64,000 nucleotides of DNA, from contig NC_081409.1 in NCBI RefSeq assembly GCF_030272615.1, positions 240,950,332-241,014,331 on the forward strand, written 5' to 3'. Source of the DNA: Cryptomeria japonica. Taxonomy: Eukaryota > Streptophyta > Pinopsida > Cupressales > Cupressaceae. This document shows positions 47,658-59,499 of this stretch, in pieces. The first letter of the stretch is position 1. Every line of letters begins with the position of its first letter. A model generated the notes under the pieces. The model was not told where the DNA came from and made no database searches. It worked only from the letters and a program-made list of their open reading frames with translations. A program made the translations under genes and the position numbers.

Positions 47658-47986
47658 TGTTAGAGTAATCTTTTATTAGCTAATAATTATAAATTTAATT
47701 ATTAGTCTATTATACTCTATGCTTAAGCTAAACTTAGGAATCTTATAATTCTTTAGGGTTTTCTCCTTTAGGGTTTTGAGTATCCTTTTATAAAGATTCT
47801 CTATTTGTATTTTCATAACAACTGTAATTATTGAATTGCATTCTTGTTATACAATCAATATGACTCCTCTTTTCTGGATCTCTGAATTCTGACCTCCATA
47901 ACTATTTTGCTTCTCTCTTTCTATGACAAGTTTGCATGCAGGCGATCTTTGGGAGCTTTAGAGTTGATTTTTCCTCAACTCCAATA
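47658..47986 (+). repeat. 3' LTR of the small element
   Basis: It is 329 bp from TGTTAGAGTAATC to ACTCCAATA and matches 45580-45908. Confidence 0.9.
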
Positions 47987-48288
47987 AATACTTTAATTAT
48001 TAGAATATTTTTATTTTAAAAATTATATTACTATTTTATAATTTTTATGACTATGTTAATAATGTTTTATATTATATTATGTTATTATTCTATTATTGTT
48101 TTAATCTTGTTATATTATCAAAATTTAATAGTATTAAATTGGGTGAGCATAATGCAAGCTAACCAACCAAGAGCTATTTATAAATTACTTTAAAAGTAAA
48201 AGATTTGTTACCTTGTAATGGTAACTACCAAGATTTTCACAATTAATTAGTATTAAAATTTATTTTTCATGGTAGTTACCTTGTAATC

Positions 48289-48795
48289 ATGAACACTCTC
48301 AAAGACAATCTTTGTCATGCTCAAAATATATAGAAGATCTATGTTGATCAAAACCACATAGAAAGAATGTTTGAGGTTGGAGATTTGGTATTCTTAAGAC
48401 TACAACTATACAATTAGTCTTCGATCAAAGTAAGTAGATAAGAAAAGTTAAAACCTCGATTTTATGGGCCATACAAGGTCCTAAGAAGGATAGGTAAAGT
48501 GGCCTATGAATTAGAATTACCTGAGAGTAGCAAAATCCACAATGTTTTCCATGTATCTAGATTTTAAAAGGTTCTTGGGAAATAGGTTACCCAATATGTA
48601 GAATTAATGCCACTCAATGATGAAGGAAAACTAATCTTGGAACTTAAAACTATCCTAAATGTGCAAGAAAGTTACAAGACTATTTTTGAGTTCTTGATTA
48701 AATGGAAAGGGTTACCTAAAGAGGATGCTACATGGGACAGAGAGGAGATCTTCAACCACCCTAATCTAAAGTTGTTGGAGGACAAACAAATTTAG
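48289..48795 (+). pseudogene. Chromovirus integrase C-terminus and chromodomain
   Basis: The frame resumes MNTLKDNLCHAQN, then [30 protein letters not shown] and IHNVFHVS. It ends in a chromodomain, FEFLIKWKGLPKEDATWDRE, which marks the element as a chromovirus. In the family this domain guides integration into heterochromatin by reading histone marks. Stops occur at 48335 and elsewhere, and the last part (48607-48795) is open. Confidence 0.9.
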
Positions 48796-48935
48796 GAAGG
48801 GTAGGTATAAACGATCTGTTTAATAACTTTATTTAATATAAGTTCGTATGAAATTTGGAATCTGCATCTACAACACAAACACTCAATAGATCATTACATG
48901 GATGGTTAGTTGATCAAAATCAATAAATGTAAAAC

Positions 48936-49199
48936 TGTTTTGCCAATAAAGTGTAATTCAATGTATTGCAGAAATAATAGACATGACAGAATATAAAGAA
49001 ACTCAGATCTTCATTGATTCATAATAATGTCAGTACAATGACAATGACCATACTAACCCTGTCTCCATGACCAAGGACTCGCTAATATATAAAGGTGACC
49101 GGTCAGTTGCCCGATGTCAATTGTCGACAACTGACGGGTTAACTACCGTCATTAACTCTAATTACATTAAATGTCTTATTGCTTAATTACCCGACAACA
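48936..49199 (-). repeat. 3' LTR of the minus-strand gypsy element
   Basis: TGTTTTGCCAATAAAG to CCGACAACA, 264 bp, preceded by AAAAC. It matches 58268-58531. Confidence 0.95.
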
Positions 49200-49217
49200 T
49201 CATCCCCCCCAAAAAGA
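49200..49217 (-). promoter_or_regulatory. Polypurine tract of the minus-strand gypsy element
   Basis: In sense CTTTTTGGGGGGGATGA directly precedes the 3' LTR (TGTTGTCGGG). Confidence 0.75.
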
Positions 49218-49319
49218 AATGTCATCTCCGGACGATAGACAACAAAATGGGAATGATATGCCTACAATAGATAACAACTACAAACCCCACAAAATAACAA
49301 CTACACACAGACTACTAAG

Positions 49320-51701
49320 GGGGTAAGGGAGGCGTCCCTGATGGTGGAAGGGCTGGGGCTGCTACTGCCAACTGCTCCCCCCGAAGCTGTACCACCTGGT
49401 CGGTCCGATATCAGAGGTCCTACTCAGCCTGCAACTGTCGCTCCCAGGAACTCCTCACTTGAAACACTCCCTCCATCAATTCCTAATACTTCGCCTCCAA
49501 CTCGGCTACTAGGGTAGCAACTCTTGATTCTGCTGAGGCTCTCTCATTTGACTACACTGCCAACTATGCCTTCACGGCACTCAATTCTCCTCTCATGGTG
49601 GAAGGATCTCATATGTACTCCTAGCATGGGTGCGCTGCTGCTCTAACTCTATCTCCAATGCAGGGATGCGAGTGGCCAACTCCTCCTGAGCCTTATCTGC
49701 CCTAAGCTAAGTCTCTCGAAGCTCGAGATACCTATCTTGTACAGCCTATTCAATCCATCTGACCACAGACTGTGTCTGACTCCCTCCGACCACCTCCTGG
49801 CTCTGCCACTCTGCTCGCATCTCTGGAAGATCAAGCATCGGCCATCCATGCTGCTCAAAACATTGTTGAAATGCCACTGCTACTCTAGATGTAGCAAACG
49901 CAAGGAGTCTCCGCAAAGTGAGCTGTCCGACAGACTCCTCTATTATCGAGGCAACCAGTAACTGAACCTCCTCCTCCATCCTAGCTAAGAACTGCACCAT
50001 GGTAGTAGGTCTCCCCTCTCCAATTCGTCCAACCTGATGCTGTTGCTGTGGTGATACCACCCCCTCCTCCACCAGCAGTGTCTTTTTATCGCCCTGCTTT
50101 CTAGTGCCACTGTCCAAGTCGATAACCCCTCGAGGTGAAGGAATACAAGGGTAGGAAGGTGTGGGTGGTGCCTGCCTGCGTGGGGATGAAGGTAGAGCCG
50201 CATATTTGTCTAGCCATGAATCGACATCGTCCCCCACCAGCCTCTGCTCAACTGTCCTCTGGGCCTCCTCTGTCCTAGGTTCCGTCAGGATGATGGGCAT
50301 GCGTACCGGTGCATTCGCTGGTGTCGTCATCTTGGCTGTGACTGGCGATGGCTGGACTGGTGGAGGCCGAGGATGCATCTAACCAAACCCAAGTATGGGG
50401 ATGGTAGAGATGGTACCCACTGTGACTCCAGATGATGCCAATGGTTCTCCCTCTCCTCTGACGGTCAGGAATGCTAGAGTAAATACCACCTGGCCGGTCC
50501 TGCCAGCTCCCCCTCCAGGCATTCCATGATGCCCCCTCGGTACACTTGCCAATGATACTGTCTGAGTGGTGGGGGTCTCCTGCAGCGGTACTGGCTGCTT
50601 GGTCTGTGAAAGCCTGAAGGTGCTATCTTCCTCTGAATCATCCGACCCCTCACTTTCCTCCTCACTAGTGCCATGTCATCCTGAATCCGTGTCACTGGCC
50701 GACACCACTATGTGGACCTGTCTCCTCCTCTTCCTGCTATTCTGTCCCTCGGCGGTAGTCAAAATATCTAGCTCTGACCAATAAAATATAGCTGGCTTAA
50801 GGGAGTCGATGCTATCCCGCGACTGCCATCCTCTACGGTGTGGTGGCTCCTGTACCCGCACGGAATCTAAAAATAATCTGATAGTGTGATGTGACATATA
50901 AAATACTTTATGTTTCAGCATCATACAGTCGTGGGCTCTGTCAAATAGTAGACTGGCCCAATCATACACTATGCCCTTTCTGAGTCTTGCCATCAATGCG
51001 ATCATAGGTACTGCCGCATCCGATGCTTTGTTGGCTTTAGTTAGCCTACTCTGTACTACATCAACTAAATATTGCCAGATGCCAGATTTTAAAAATGTCT
51101 TCTTCAGACCTCTTCCCTTCGGATCTAGGATGCGACTCCATTCTTTTGTAGTCAAGTTATCCCTACACATTTCTTTTAATAGCTGGGTTCTTCTTTCCTT
51201 GGACAACTTTGTTACCTTTTTGTCAATCATTTTACCCTTGTCAGGAATGCCAAATACTCTCTCAAAATCATCAGAGTTAAATGAAACAATGATGTCAGTG
51301 TGCTGGAAATTGAATGACGATGTGCGAAGTTCAAGATCATATGTTTTAATCATTTGTCATAGGCAGGGTTCGAATTCCTTAATATTAAAAATGAGCATCT
51401 GAATAGCATCATGGACCCTAGCTTTTGTTAATTCAATTTTTACCTCAATATCTGACGGGCTCGTGGCATTTTCCCACCATTGCCTGCACACCGTTCGAGC
51501 CAAACCCTCGAATAGAATAATATCTGCGGTGACCTGCGTAACTCTTCCCTTTCCTGCATCCTATGCAATTGCTTTGCCCTTGTCTTGGTCGTCCATTGCT
51601 ACAGCAGGTTTCTTTCTGGCTTCCTTCTTGGTTTGCTCTTCTCTTTCTTGCAATTTCTTCCTCCAGTCTAGCTTTTTCAACCCCCTAGGTTTAGTCACCA
51701 T
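49320..51701 (-). pseudogene. Extra ORF downstream of integrase (aORF/env position), function unknown
   Basis: From the ATG at 51701-51699 the frame reads MVTKPRGLKKLDWRKKLQ, a basic helix-rich start, with stops at about 51563 and 51360. The main block, 51353-50676, is open for 225 codons (SFNSDDFERVFGIPDKGK, CRDNLTTKEWSRILDPKG, VFYMSHHTIRLFLDSVR, ending in SRKRRRQ). A Pro/Ser/acidic stretch and a third block at 50378-49746 (PPPVQPSPV, WLDKYAALPSSPRRQ, FLARMEEEVQLLV) follow, and then helix-forming sequence with stops. I see no signal peptide or membrane segment, so a typical envelope protein is unlikely. The central block resembles the plant-mobile-domain-like ORFs of some Tat elements, but I cannot confirm that. 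Confidence 0.6.
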
Positions 51702-52269
51702 TAATCAAATAAAATAAAAATTCCTTGTCTGGGGTTCGATCTTTTAACTGTTTTGAGCCTTAACTGTCTTTCGTTTTGTACAGATTTGCCTTGCTAATGT
51801 GGTACGGCTGATTTGATTGTACGGCTATCACCCAACAATTTTCTAACTAGCAAGTAGTTGATTTGTCCATACAGACGTCTTTATAACCCGACAATTTTCT
51901 AACTTGGCAATTTCCTGAGTATTCACGCCATATAAAACACTTAATGACAAAAAAATAACTTTAACTTTTTTCTGTATGTCCCTTTTTTCTTTTTCTTTTT
52001 CTTTTTTTTTTAACTCAATTCCATACGTCTGTACGGCCTTTCCGTACAATCGTACGGATTTTTAATATTTTATTTTTATTTTTTATATTTAAAAAATAAA
52101 TAAAATTTCCATACTGTACGCCCATACGAACCCATTGTACTGTTATTTCCATACGACAACATTTTTATATTTTTAAATTTTTCGGTTTTTTTTTCCTACG
52201 GCACCGTATGGGGTCGTACGGTAGGACGGACCTACCGTACGATCATTTCCATACGACCGCACTTACCTT
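51702..52269 (-). other. Spacer between integrase and the extra ORF, rich in CGTACGG words
   Basis: AT-rich sequence is studded with GTACGG/CCGTAC words. 52215-52241 is a perfect hairpin: CGTACGGTAGG, loop ACGGA, CCTACCGTACG. Confidence 0.75.
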
Positions 52270-54095
52270 TCCGCCTGGGCGGACCTCGTCTCTTGCCTCC
52301 GTTGGTGATAGATTTTCAACTTGGAGCCATTTACAGCATCAGGCACCTCCATCCCGTCCATTGTCCACAGCTTGATGGCTCCGTTCGTGCCAACTTCGCG
52401 AATCTTAAAGGGACCTAGCCGTTTTACCCTAAACTTGCCTGGCTTAATTTCATTTCAACCATTAAACTTCAATACCAATTGCCCCGGGGTGAACTGCATC
52501 CTTCTTAAATGTTTGTCGGGCCAGGCTTTCCGTCGTTGCTGAGTTGTCTCCGTCGCCCACTGTGCCATCGTTTGTCTTTCATCCAACTTATTCAGGGTGT
52601 ATAGTCTCTCCCGGAGGCTTTCCATGTCGCCTAACCTGTTGTCAATGGCAATTTTAAGACTTGGCACCATGAATTCCACTGGCACCACAGCCTCCTGGTC
52701 ATACATTAATTGGAATGGTGTCTACCCAGTGGTTACCTTGTAAGTTGTTCGGTACGCCCAAAGTACCGATGGTAGACGCTCCTCCCAGTCTTCCTTCTCA
52801 ACCCCGCAGGACTTATAAATTACTGACACCATGATTTTGTTGGTCGCCTCAACCTAGCCGTTTGCCCGAGGATAGTATGGACTTGATAGAGAATGGAAAA
52901 TTTTGAATTCGGTTGTCAACAACCGGATAATGTGGTTTACGAAGTGCCCTCCTCTATCACTTGTCAACTGTATAGGTATTCCGTACTGGGTGATAATCTG
53001 TTCATAAATAAATCTCGCCATACTAACGGCGGAGTTGTCTGCCAAGGCCCTCGCTTCGACCCATTTGGTCAAGTATTCGATCACCATGACAATGTATCTA
53101 CATCATCGAGCCTGGCTTGGTTTCAACAGACCAATGAAGTCTAACCCCCATCTTTCGAACAACTCTTGAGCATTCGACGAGTTGAGTGGCATAAAATCCC
53201 TCTTTAACGGTCGTCCAACGCGTTGACATGTATCACAACTTGTCACCCATTCTCTGGCGTCATTATGCACTGTCGGCCACCATAAGCCTGCTAGTAAGAC
53301 TTTCCTTGCCGTCGTGTCCGGTCCCATGTGTCCTCCTGTGACCCCTTCATGTGCTTCTCTCAAGACTCCTGGGATTTCCTCTTCCAAGACGCATCATCGT
53401 AGGATCTTGTCAGGTCCCATCTTGTAGAGAAGGCCATTTATAAGTTGGAACGTTCTGCTTCTTAGTACAATTTTTCATCTTTCGCCTGACAACATTTCCT
53501 TAGGAAATTTTGAAGTTGACAGGTATTCACCCACACTCATCTACTAGGTAGGAAGGACGGCAATGCGGAAGAGATGGGCGTCCGGAAAATCCTCGTTAGC
53601 ACCTTCGACCGGCTCTCCAGACTTGATCTGTGATAGCTGGTCGGCGATGACATGGCTCTTGCCAGGTCTAACAATGATGTTGAAAGTAAATTCTTGTAAC
53701 AGCAACAGCCATCAGCTAATCCGCCCCTGGATGATTGGCTTGTTCACCAGGTACATCAATGCCAGGTGATCCACATAAAATGTGAATGGTGTCTCCAATA
53801 GGTAATGTCAGAATTTCTGGACAGAGTATACCATCCCAAGGGCTTCTCTCTCTGTCATGTTGTAATTCTTCTCTGCTTTTGACAAGAGTCAGCTTGCAAA
53901 ATACACTGGGTGGTCCAGCCCTTGGCTGCCAACCTGCGCCAGTGTGGCCCCTATGGCAAAGTTGGATGCGTCGACATGTACATGGAAATCTTTGTCCCAG
54001 TCTGGATATGTCAGGATTGGCGCACCTACCAACCGTGACTTTAACTCCTAGAAAGCCTCTTCTTGGGTCCTCCCTGAGATGTACGGCTCCCCCCT
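52270..54095 (-). pseudogene. RNase H and integrase of the minus-strand gypsy element
   Basis: RNase H is at about 54080-53560 (FHVHVDASNFAIGATL, MTEREALGMVYS, TFYVDHLALMYLVNKP, SHVIADQLSQ). Integrase follows: the zinc end HEGVTGGHMGPD and CDTCQR, the core WGLDFIG, TSDRGGHF and *VEATNKIMV, and a C-terminal KPGKFRVKRLGPFKIREVG. The D, D and E residues are readable, but stops fall beside them. No chromodomain follows. Confidence 0.85.
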
Positions 54096-55496
54096 TCATG
54101 TCAGCATATCAAGTGGGTATGATACTTGGGCAAAGTTCTTAATAAACTGCCTATAATACCCAATGTGTCCAAGAAATGACTTGACGCTAGTGACATCGTC
54201 GGGTGCCTCCATCTCCACAATGACCTGTACCTTGTCAGGGTCAGTCTTCAGTCCGGCCTTGCAGATGATGTGCCCTAGTAACTTGCCTTGAAGCACCATA
54301 AATCTGCATTTCTTGGGATTTAGGGCGAGGTGGGCTCGTCGGCATCTTTCCATGCATTCGCCAAGTGCGGCGAGATGTGCCTCTTCCGTGTTGTAAATGG
54401 ACCAGTCGTCCAAGAATGCTTTGAAGTTTCCTACGGACATTTTGTCAAAAATATGGAGGATTATTCGTTGGAAGGTAGCTGGCATGTTGCACAACCCGAA
54501 TGGCATCTGGTTGTATGCATAGACGCCATCTTCTACGACAAAGGTGGTCTTCAATTTGTCCTCCTCTGCAATGGAAATTTGATTATATCCGGAGAATCCA
54601 TCCATAAATGAATAAATTTCATGGCCTGCTACTTCCTTGAGGATGGTGTCTATGAATGGTATGGGAAATGGATCTTTAATTGTGACAACATTCAAACACC
54701 TGAAGTCTACATAGATTCTTATCTGATTGGCCTCCTTTTTCAAGGATATCACAATGGGTGATACCCATTCGTTGTTCTGGACCTTGAAGATGATTCCTAC
54801 TTCGAGCATGCGGTCAATTTCATCATTTACCCTAGCGGCATAATTTTTGTTCATCCTATATGGCCGCTTCCGTACAGGCATGGCTCCGGGAACCAGAGGG
54901 ATCTGGTGTACACTAAGTTCTTGTGGTACCCCTTTGAGGTCTTTATATGTCCAGGCGAACACATCCTTGTACTCTATGAAAATTTTGAACACCGCCATCT
55001 TCAAGACCGAATTCCAGTCGTTGCCAACCAGAATATTTTTCTGTTCTGAAGTTTCTCCAAGGTTTGTAATTTTAAGTGTAGATTCCTCGTACCTTATGGG
55101 CTTACTCTTGTCAAACTGGTGTGCTGGTGCGTCATCCACAGGGGCATCCCCTTCCTTGTATTGTCTGTACTTTGGCGGGAACTCGTTCTCATCAGGTTCT
55201 TCGATCTCCAGCACATTGCACCCATACAATAATTCATAGTCTTCCATTTGCCAATGGAAGAGCCCTCTTAAAGAATCCATCTCATCCTCAGAACAAGCTT
55301 GAATTCCTAAGATGTCTTTGTCATCTGGTTCCCTGCCATCCTTCCCTTCATTCGTACCATCGTCCCCGTCGGACTCTGACTCTGATGCCAACTCTTCACT
55401 GACCAGTTGGGTTTTGAGGTCAATGATATATCTTCTGCCGACCTTTTCCATGGACAAGGTGTTCTTTTTCCAATTGTGGTTTGCTTTTGCCGCCAC
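54096..55496 (-). CDS. Reverse transcriptase of the minus-strand gypsy element, open over 466 codons
   Basis: This is the longest undamaged piece. It opens with an acidic linker (SESDGDDGTNEGKDG) and then VRKRPYRMN, NNEWVSPIVISLKKE, IRIYVDFRCLNVVT, YSFMDGFSGYNQI (first catalytic Asp), QMPFGLCNMPATFQRI, FLDDWSIYN (catalytic pair) and GHIGYYRQFIKNFA. All catalytic Asp residues are present. Stops precede and follow, so it is part of a broken polyprotein; the ATG is internal. Confidence 0.85.
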   Translation of the reverse strand: MAAKANHNWKKNTLSMEKVGRRYIIDLKTQLVSEELASESESDGDDGTNEGKDGREPDDKDILGIQACSEDEMDSLRGLFHWQMEDYELLYGCNVLEIEEPDENEFPPKYRQYKEGDAPVDDAPAHQFDKSKPIRYEESTLKITNLGETSEQKNILVGNDWNSVLKMAVFKIFIEYKDVFAWTYKDLKGVPQELSVHQIPLVPGAMPVRKRPYRMNKNYAARVNDEIDRMLEVGIIFKVQNNEWVSPIVISLKKEANQIRIYVDFRCLNVVTIKDPFPIPFIDTILKEVAGHEIYSFMDGFSGYNQISIAEEDKLKTTFVVEDGVYAYNQMPFGLCNMPATFQRIILHIFDKMSVGNFKAFLDDWSIYNTEEAHLAALGECMERCRRAHLALNPKKCRFMVLQGKLLGHIICKAGLKTDPDKVQVIVEMEAPDDVTSVKSFLGHIGYYRQFIKNFAQVSYPLDMLT

Positions 55497-55499
55497 CAG

Positions 55500-55990
55500 C
55501 CAGCCTCAACCAAAGATGGCATCATATCCCTTCTTCTTCAATGGGATCACCACAAAGTTCAAGACGAACGACTGTGTTCCGATCGTCATTGGCTGCGCCA
55601 TGAGTGTGCCAAGCGGCTTGATGCCATGTTGGTCTGCTCCCAATAAATTAAAGGTGGACAGCTAGAGAGTAGGTTTGCCCAATTTTTTCCATGTTTCCTC
55701 TGGCAAGACATTTACTCCCGACCCGCCGTCAACAATGGTGTCGGTCGAGATGGTGCCCAGTATACCCATTTCCACCACTGCTAGGTGTCTACCATTGTTG
55801 ATCGTCAAGGCTAATGGGTCTGTTACCGTCTCGCCAAAGTTGTCCCTTCCATGTGTTGGTCAGCTGACTGGGGTTATCGGTACGGATTGCAGAAGTGTCA
55901 TCCGCAAGTGTGGTATACTTTCCAGGAGATCCTTCATTTTGACGGGTATCTCGACCTGTAGCAATTGGTTTATAATATTTGTTTTTGCTT
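55500..55990 (-). pseudogene. Retropepsin of the minus-strand gypsy element
   Basis: The active site reads TIVDGGSGVNVLPEETW, a D-G-G variant of D-S/T-G, followed by LLGADQHGIKPLGTL and GYDAIFG. The frame has at least three stops. Confidence 0.8.
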
Positions 55991-56075
55991 CAGAGTGAGA
56001 AGTACCTGCAAGCCCGTGTGCGTCCTTGTTCGTCGATATCTCCTTCTCCAGTTCCGCTCGTGCCTCCAGTGCCTT

Positions 56076-58214
56076 TCATTTTTTCGTACGAGGATCTGGG
56101 TAAGTGGTCACTTTCATCTTGGATCTTGTTATGGTGAGCACATCCTCCATTTCTACATTCAACAAATTCACTCCATATTTTGGATAGTTGCCATCATCAT
56201 GGTCCCTCAGACCGCACCACTTGCAAAGTTTTTGTGGCACTTCCTCCGCCGTACAGTCCTTGGCAAAATGCCCCCATTGGTTGCAAGCCCGACATTGTAT
56301 CATCAGCCACCCTTTAGCGTCGTATTGGATTCGGCTTCTATTATTAGTATTATTATTATTGCCTCTTCCTCCTCGCCTGTTGTTCCGATAGCTGCCAGAC
56401 AACGCGTTGTTGATCACAAGTTGGGACGTACCGGCTGGCACAAACAGTTCCTTAAAGAGAACCTGTTGGTTACGGGTCCTCATATTGTACGGACACTCCT
56501 TGGTAAGGTGTCCAACAATCTGTCAAATATCACAAAATGCTTTCTTCAGACAAGACCCATTGGTGTGTCCGTTGTTGCGATAGTCCGTGCACCATAAATC
56601 CCCTTCGTCGGCTTTGCTTGTGCTTCCTTTGGTCGCCTTTATCTCTCTCATTATTCACTCCATATCTTTCTGGAGAGCCTATACCTTCCGATTAGACTCG
56701 TCATCACTGCTACTACTTTTGTCAGAAGAGGAATCATCGTCTGACGAGGATTTCTTTTTCTTTTTCTTTTTCTTTGACATCTTCTGCTCACTTTCTAAAT
56801 CCATTGCCCTATTATAGGCGTCGATATATGAAGAGGGAGGTACGATCTTCATTTTCTGTCTAAGAGATGTCTTCAGACCTTCCACGAACCACCATTTTTT
56901 CAGTCCGTCTGCGGGCTGGTTCTCCATTTTTCCTAGCAGCTCTTTGAGCCGCCGGCTGTAGGTTCGAACCGTCTTGTTCTTCCTCTATTTCATGCCGTAA
57001 ATTTCAGCTATGATCTCATTATCATCTCTTAGGAGATGAAACTCCACTTGAAATTCCTTCTTCAAGTCAGGCCATGTGCTAATTTTAGCCTTCTCCGTAT
57101 CGGAGAACCAGTCGATGGCCACGCCCCTTAGGGTTGCGAGAAACTATGTTACCCACTCGTCCTGATCGGTAACACTATTTGCTCCCCAAATTGTTTCACA
57201 AGTGCGACAGTGGTGGACAGGGTCTTCTTTCTCGTCCCCATGGAACTTTGGAAGTTTTTGTTTTTGCGCCATGCCTTGTCTTTTTACTACTGGTGGCTGT
57301 TGTCCTACTCCGGATGGGTTAGATCCTGTAAGAGGTGCTTGACCGCCATGCCCCGGTGTCCCTCCGACACTCCTGGCAGCCTTGGTGTCTTCTCCCTCCC
57401 TTGTCTCCTCCCCACTCGTGGAGTTTTCCTAGCCTCTGGTGTGCGTGACAAGTCCCTCAAGTCCCTCAATTGAGTTTTAGTACACTCTATCCTGCCAGTG
57501 GGTTTCTGCAAGTAACTCCTCCCGACTCCGTGGGTGGTCGTCGGCCTCACCGTCCCCTTCGGAGCGTTCCTCCTCCCTTCGCTTATACCTTCGTCGCCTT
57601 TTCGCTTGCTGTTCAAGATCAAGGCACGTTGGGCTACTGCACATTCATCTATATACTCTTGCTTATTTTTGTCTTTATTCAATGTATTGGGCATTAATTC
57701 CCGTACAGCTTTATATATAACAATGACATATAAAAAGTAAAACACTTTTATTCATTCATCCTGTGGGATACAAGTCTATGTCAACAATATGACATAATTA
57801 TTATAATGAGTGTTCTTTATTTCGCCCCGTACAGCTCAAGGTTCAAGTGTCTCGTCGCATGCCATCCTGTTGTGCTTCCCAACGACGATTGTTTTCTTCA
57901 TATTGTAGGAGGATCTGTTGGCATCGTTCTTCACAAGCAATTTCCTCCAGGCGAGCCCGCTGTGCGAGTGAAGCCTGTGCAAGCAATCGGGGGAGGTGGT
58001 TCATCAACTGATTCACCGCAGGGCTAACTTCCAGTGCGGTCCACATGACACTTGTTGGAACTTCCGCCTCCATGGCCTCTCTTCGAACGTAGGTTTCGAT
58101 GGCCACCTGAAGCAGGATTGAAAATTCCCTCGTTGTAGTATCTTCTTTGTCGTAGAGCTCTGTTCGTGCGTCGTCCGCCTCAGGGTTAATCTCGCTCGCG
58201 GGTAGGCCCATCAT
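56076..58214 (-). pseudogene. Gag of the minus-strand gypsy element
   Basis: The N-terminal frame 58214-57843 (MMGLPASEINPEADD...) is acidic and probably helical. After a gap, 57745-57305 is basic and leads into the gag core at 57260-56680 (LPKFHGDEKEDPVHHC, TLRGVAIDWFSDTEKAK, RLKELLGKMENQPADG, PPSSYIDAYNRAMDLE), followed by a KKKKKKKK/SSSDDD linker. Zinc knuckles follow: CRACNQWGHFAKDC is complete, CKWCGLRDHDDGNYP has lost its last Cys, and an upstream CDI*QIVGHLTKEC has a stop in place of the second Cys. Confidence 0.85.
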
Positions 58215-58247
58215 GTCTGTACGCCATCTGCTCCTTTTCCCGAGTCT

Positions 58248-58265
58248 GTCTAGGCAACGACGCCA
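58248..58265 (-). promoter_or_regulatory. Primer-binding site, tRNA-Asp-like
   Basis: In sense it reads TGGCGTCGTTGCCTAGAC, two bases from the LTR. The first 13 bases match the tRNA-Asp site TGGCGCCGTTGCC except one. Confidence 0.7.
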
Positions 58266-58267
58266 AA

Positions 58268-58531
58268 TATTTTGGCAATAAAGTGTAATTCAATATATTG
58301 CAGAAATAATATACATGACATAATATAAAGAAACTCAGATCTTCATTGATTCATAATAATGTCAGTACAATGACAATGACCATACTAACCCTGTCTCCAT
58401 GACCAAGGACTCGCTAATATATAAAGGTGACCGGTCAGTTACCCGGTGTCAACTGTCGAGAATCGACGGGTTAACTGTCATCATTAACTCTAATTACATT
58501 AAATGTCTTATTGCTTAATTACCCGACAACA
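58268..58531 (-). repeat. 5' LTR of the minus-strand gypsy element
   Basis: TATTTTGGCAATAAAG to CCGACAACA, 264 bp, followed by AAAAC. The inner end has TA where the other LTR has TG. Confidence 0.95.
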
Positions 58532-58536
58532 AAAAC

Positions 58537-59321
58537 CATGACAAATCGACCTATTGCCTCCTAAAAGATGTGAGTATAGATTTGCTCTCAGATTTGTCTA
58601 AGCAATACCAGTGACTTGACTACACCAAGACGGGGGATTTAATCTATATGAATGCAAACTAGATGAATGCAAGATTAACAAATTAAGCTAGATTACTCCA
58701 AAATGACATGAGATACATGATTGTATGCATGATTAATCTAATATGCTAATTATGCTAGATGATTGAGATAAAAAATGACTATAGTAATGATGCTAAAATC
58801 TAGGATGCAAGGAATATTTATTACTCCAAAATGAGAGGTATTTATAGGAATTCCAAGGCCAAAGATGAGGTGGCGGGAATTGATGGTCCAGATTTGATTT
58901 GAAGATATCAAGACCTAAGATTGGAGAAGTTGGAGAAGAGGTTGGAGGAAGGGACACTTGTCATCTCTGTGGTGACAAGTGTTAAGGAACCTTTCTCATG
59001 AGAGGCTAAGTGTCCAAGGGAGGAGACATGTGGCAAAAGTGTCATGTGTCTCAAGGGGAGAATATCCAACCCATAAGAGGTTAGGATAAAAGAGGTTAGG
59101 ATGTGCAAGATAGGATAGGGTTAGTTAAACCCAGGATTAGATAGTATAAGTTAGGTTAGGTGGTTAGAAGTTAGGATCCATGTGCTCATATTTGAATTTA
59201 GAAATTCAAATATTAGGAAAAGATAATTAATTTCAACAAATTATGATTTGATTTATTTTAACTAATTATGAGATTAGAAAAGTGAATTAAAATGGGGGGA
59301 GGATTAATTAATTTAAATTGA
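58537..59321. other. Spacer between the gypsy element and LINE-4
   Basis: There is no frame or known repeat. It continues the flank into which the gypsy element inserted and may be the decayed far end of the chromovirus or another LTR. Confidence 0.5.
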
Positions 59322-59457
59322 TTTTTTTTGATAGATAATGGGCCTTTGGCTGAATAATTATATTAAATGAATGAAATTACATAAAGTTTACAACTCGATT
59401 CAGTGTGGGCACCAGTAGGAAGAATCGGGCGAAGAAAACCTCCAGTCTTGCCCAAGG
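59322..59457 (-). other. LINE-4 3'-terminal domain with hairpin and poly(A)
   Basis: In sense it has ACTGGAGGTTTTCTT, TGCCCACACTGAAT, a GCC-AAA-GGC stem, CATTATCTATC and eight A's. LINE-1 ends in the same order of pieces. Confidence 0.75.
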
Positions 59458-59499
59458 AATAAATTGCCAGGAAATAATCAGATAAAATACAATAAGTGG

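Larger units (their letters stand above)
48936..58531 (-). mobile_element. Ty3/gypsy retrotransposon without chromodomain, with an extra 3' ORF
   Basis: Two 264-bp LTRs and the exact 5-bp duplication AAAAC (48931-48935 and 58532-58536) define a 9.6-kb element on the minus strand. The order is LTR, tRNA-Asp-like primer site, gag, protease, reverse transcriptase, RNase H, integrase, long spacer, extra ORF, purine tract, LTR. The lack of a chromodomain and the extra ORF point to the Tat/Athila side of plant gypsy elements. The LTRs are very similar, yet the coding has many stops. It sits 140 bp beyond the chromovirus chromodomain. Confidence 0.92.

Noticed and set aside
54847-56597. Plus-strand frames of 90-210 codons opposite gypsy pol and gag
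   Set aside because: They are antisense shadows. The minus strand carries the conserved motifs.
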